From Fen-999 sp964530115 (lineage in GTDB: Bacteria; Pseudomonadota; Gammaproteobacteria; Burkholderiales; Rhodocyclaceae), in assembly GCA_964530115.1 (NCBI GenBank), contig CAZGYD010000115.1, positions 1 to 16,468 on the forward strand: 16,468 nucleotides of DNA, in the 5' to 3' direction. Below the pieces are notes generated by a model. That model was not told the origin of the DNA. It made no database searches and saw only the letters and a program-made list of their open reading frames with translations. Shown here piece by piece: positions 14,894 through 16,468 of the stretch (the stretch's first letter is position 1; each line of letters starts with the position of its first letter). The position numbers and the translations under genes were made by a program.

Positions 14894-16164
14894 AGATCCT
14901 CGTCGTCGGCTCAGGCGGCCGCGAACACGCCCTCGCCTGGCGCATCGCCCAGGCACCCGGTCTGCAGAAGGTGATCGTCGCGCCGGGCAACGCCGGCACG
15001 GCGCGCGAGCGCGAACTGGAAAACCTGCCGGTCACCGACATCCACGCGCTTGCCGACCATGCCGAGAAGGAAAAGGTCCATCTCACGGTCGGCGGCCCCG
15101 AGGCGCCGCTCGCCGCGGGCATCGTCGACGTCTTCCGCGAACGCGGCCTGCGCATCTTCGGACCGACGAAGGCCGCGGCACAACTCGAAAGCTCCAAGGA
15201 CTTCGCCAAGCGCTTCATGGCCCGCCACGGCATTCCGACCGCCGAATTCGCCACCTTCTCGGATGCCCAGGCCGCGCATGCCTACGTCGAGAACAAGGGC
15301 GCGCCGATCGTCATCAAGGCCGACGGGCTCGCCGCCGGCAAGGGCGTGGTCGTCGCCATGTCGCTCCACGAGGCACACGCCGCGATCGACATGATGCTCA
15401 CCGACAACCGCATGGGCGATGCCGGCGCGCGTGTGGTCATCGAGGAATTCCTCGAGGGCGAGGAGGCCAGCTTCATCGTCATGGCCGACGGCCGGCACGT
15501 GCTGCCGCTCGCCACGAGCCAGGACCACAAGCGGCTCAGGGACGGCGACGAGGGCCCCAACACCGGTGGCATGGGCGCCTATTCGCCGGCGCCCGTGGTT
15601 ACGCCGCAGGTCCATGCCCGGGCGATGCGCGAGGTGATCCTGCCGACGATCCAGGGCATGGAGAAGGACGGCATCCCCTACACCGGCTTCCTCTACGCCG
15701 GCCTGATGATCCGGCCGGACGGCAGCCTGCGCGTGCTCGAGTTCAACTGCCGGATGGGCGATCCGGAAACGCAGCCGATCATGATGCGGCTGAAGACCGA
15801 TCTCGTGAAGCTGCTCGACGCCGCGATCGACGGCCGCCTCGACCGGGTCGAGGCCGAATGGGACCGCCGGGTCGCGCTCGGCGTGGTCCTCGCCGCCGCC
15901 GGCTATCCCGACGCGCCGAGGAAGGGCGACGCGATCCACGGCCTGCCCACCGGCGACGGCCCCGGGGATGCTCACGTCTTCCATGCCGGCACCGCGCTCT
16001 CCGGCAACGAGGTCGTCACCGCCGGCGGCCGCGTGCTCTGCGTCACCGCCCTCGGCGACAGCGTCCGCGCGGCGCAGAAGCGCGCCTACGAGATCGTCGA
16101 TGGCATCCGTTTCGATGGCATGCAGTACCGGCGCGACATCGGCCACCGTGCGATCAAACGCTGA
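14890..16164 (+). CDS. purD: Phosphoribosylamine--glycine ligase PurD (GARS)
   Basis: 424 aa, typical length. An ATP-grasp ligase joining phosphoribosylamine and glycine, the second step of de novo purine synthesis. N-terminal GSGGREHALAW (7-17), GGPEAPLAAGIVD (68-80), GPTKAAAQLESSKDFAK (91-107), ATP-grasp VIKADGLAAGKGVVVA (141-156), EEFLEGEEASF (185-195), QDHKRLRDGDEGPNTGGMGA (211-230), metal-binding EFNCRMGDPETQ (284-295) and the C-terminal domain. Start ATG at 14890 gives MKILVVGSGG, the usual beginning; an ATG at 14881 would add only MDT. The start overlaps the pagP stop by 4 nt. With purH two genes upstream it forms a split purine operon. Ends 87 bases before hemF. Confidence 0.97.
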   Translation: MKILVVGSGGREHALAWRIAQAPGLQKVIVAPGNAGTARERELENLPVTDIHALADHAEKEKVHLTVGGPEAPLAAGIVDVFRERGLRIFGPTKAAAQLESSKDFAKRFMARHGIPTAEFATFSDAQAAHAYVENKGAPIVIKADGLAAGKGVVVAMSLHEAHAAIDMMLTDNRMGDAGARVVIEEFLEGEEASFIVMADGRHVLPLATSQDHKRLRDGDEGPNTGGMGAYSPAPVVTPQVHARAMREVILPTIQGMEKDGIPYTGFLYAGLMIRPDGSLRVLEFNCRMGDPETQPIMMRLKTDLVKLLDAAIDGRLDRVEAEWDRRVALGVVLAAAGYPDAPRKGDAIHGLPTGDGPGDAHVFHAGTALSGNEVVTAGGRVLCVTALGDSVRAAQKRAYEIVDGIRFDGMQYRRDIGHRAIKR

Positions 16165-16251
16165 GCAGACGGTGAGGCTTCGCCCCATCCCTCGCTTCGC
16201 TCGGGACCGCCGCTTCGCGGCGTCCTGCGCCCTTCGTGCTGGTCAGCCGTG
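16165..16251 (+). repeat. purD-hemF spacer with mirror 16-mer and GC hairpin
   Basis: Holds the mirror-symmetric 16-mer CCTCGCTTCGCTCGGG (16190-16205), identical to 46-61, then a 6-bp hairpin CGCCGC/GCGGCG with loop TTC (16208-16222). No T-run follows, so termination is uncertain. The right edge runs into dispersed-repeat copy D. Confidence 0.4.
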
Positions 16252-16263
16252 GTGACACGCCAG
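16243..16263 (+). repeat. Dispersed repeat, copy D (across the hemF start)
   Basis: 21 bp beginning TCAGCCGTGGTGACACG; matches the 3' core of pdxA copy A at 20 of 21 positions, with the GTG start of hemF inside it. An imperfect frame is formed by GGTCAG (16241-16246) and CTGACC (16265-16270), an inverted repeat around the core that the other copies lack. Confidence 0.6.
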
Positions 16264-16368
16264 CCTGACCCGCGGGCCTTCCGCGACTACCTGACCAGCC
16301 TACAGGAGCGCATCGTCTCGTCGCTCGAAGCCTTCGACGGCAAGCCGTTCCGGCGCGATGCCTGGCGC
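16252..16368 (+). CDS. hemF: Coproporphyrinogen III oxidase (aerobic) HemF, N-terminal fragment
   Basis: Only the first 39 codons are present, from a GTG at 16252. The peptide FRDYLTSLQERIVSSLEAFD, followed by GKPFRRDAWR, parallels the N-terminus of E. coli HemF (FLLNLQDTICQQLTAVDG, then EDSW). HemF decarboxylates two propionates of coproporphyrinogen III with oxygen in haem synthesis. The reading continues in frame up to 16368, where the sequence turns into sequencing adapter, so the truncation is artificial and not a pseudogene. The start is uncertain: no strong ribosome-binding site is visible and the frame stays open upstream through the dispersed repeat (SAVV before TRQ). purD-hemF adjacency is plausible for a betaproteobacterium. 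Confidence 0.7.
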
Positions 16369-16468
16369 CTGTCTCCTATACACATACGGCGCGGCCGACG
16401 AGCTACCCTGTGTTGAGCTCGCTGGTCGGCGTCTCCTAATATCCATTATATATAACTGAAGATGTGGC
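16369..16468. other. Nextera transposase/P5 adapter read-through (not genomic)
   Basis: 16369-16401 matches, without gaps, the reverse complement of the Nextera read-1 adapter (starting CTGTCTCTTATACACATCT) at 28 of 33 positions. 16402-16409 (GCTACCCT) occupies the 8-base i5 index slot. 16410-16438 matches the reverse-complemented P5 oligo (starting GTGTAGATCTCGGTGGTCGC) at 22 of 29. The final 30 bases are AT-rich noise past the end of the oligo. The mismatches are as expected of low-quality read ends. Confidence 0.95.

Noticed and set aside
14913..14934. A repeat-like stretch at the purD start (CTCAGG ... AACACGCC)
   Set aside because: The spacing differs by 2 bases and the sequence encodes the conserved GSGGREHAL motif of PurD.
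16402..16468. AT-rich tail as a foreign or phage junction
   Set aside because: It follows adapter sequence directly and is best read as low-quality bases after the end of the flow-cell oligo.

Overview
The window is a GC-rich chromosomal segment with densely packed housekeeping genes. The proteins present (UbiH, PdxA, a 76-residue Fis downstream of dusB, AmgK/MurU, PagP) point to a Gram-negative proteobacterium. Gene order and protein style fit a betaproteobacterium best, with Rhodocyclales (Azoarcus/Thauera-like) as my guess; this rests on recognition of protein motifs, not on a database search. No rRNA, tRNA, CRISPR or intact insertion sequence was seen.

Layout. (1) Positions 1-5372, minus strand: lptD-surA-pdxA-rsmA, an outer-membrane-biogenesis/housekeeping operon. 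surA-pdxA and pdxA-rsmA overlap by 4 nt, and surA starts within about 10 nt of the lptD stop. (2) Positions 5373-5452: a compact divergent promoter region whose two candidate -10 boxes face each other inside a quasi-palindrome. (3) Positions 5453-7116, plus strand: amgK-murU, the cell-wall sugar salvage pair, overlapping by 4 nt. (4) Positions 7117-7362: a 246-bp gap almost filled by a 234-bp element with 14-bp terminal inverted repeats and a 5-bp flanking direct repeat. (5) Positions 7363-11327: pepP-ubiH (4-nt overlap) and a Rieske/FAD/NAD oxidoreductase. (6) Positions 11328-11491: promoter region with a Fis-like site, then dusB-fis. (7) Positions 12739-16164: purH-pagP-purD, with pagP inserted between two purine-synthesis genes and overlapping purD by 4 nt. 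(8) Position 16252 onward: the first 39 codons of hemF, cut off by sequencing adapter.

How the genes work together. LptD inserts LPS into the outer membrane, SurA chaperones LptD and other outer-membrane barrels, PagP palmitoylates lipid A, and AmgK/MurU return MurNAc to UDP-MurNAc, so envelope assembly dominates. RsmA, DusB and Fis serve ribosome/tRNA maturation and growth-rate control. PurH and PurD belong to de novo purine synthesis, PdxA to vitamin B6, UbiH to ubiquinone and HemF to haem synthesis.

Most notable: (a) a dispersed 21-27 bp repeat found in pdxA, ubiH, amgK and at the hemF start, in both orientations and in more than one reading frame; (b) the MITE-like or structured-RNA element between murU and pepP; (c) the last 100 bases, which are Nextera/P5 adapter read-through and not genomic. 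I found no clear new defence or metabolic system; the dispersed repeat is the best candidate for something undescribed.
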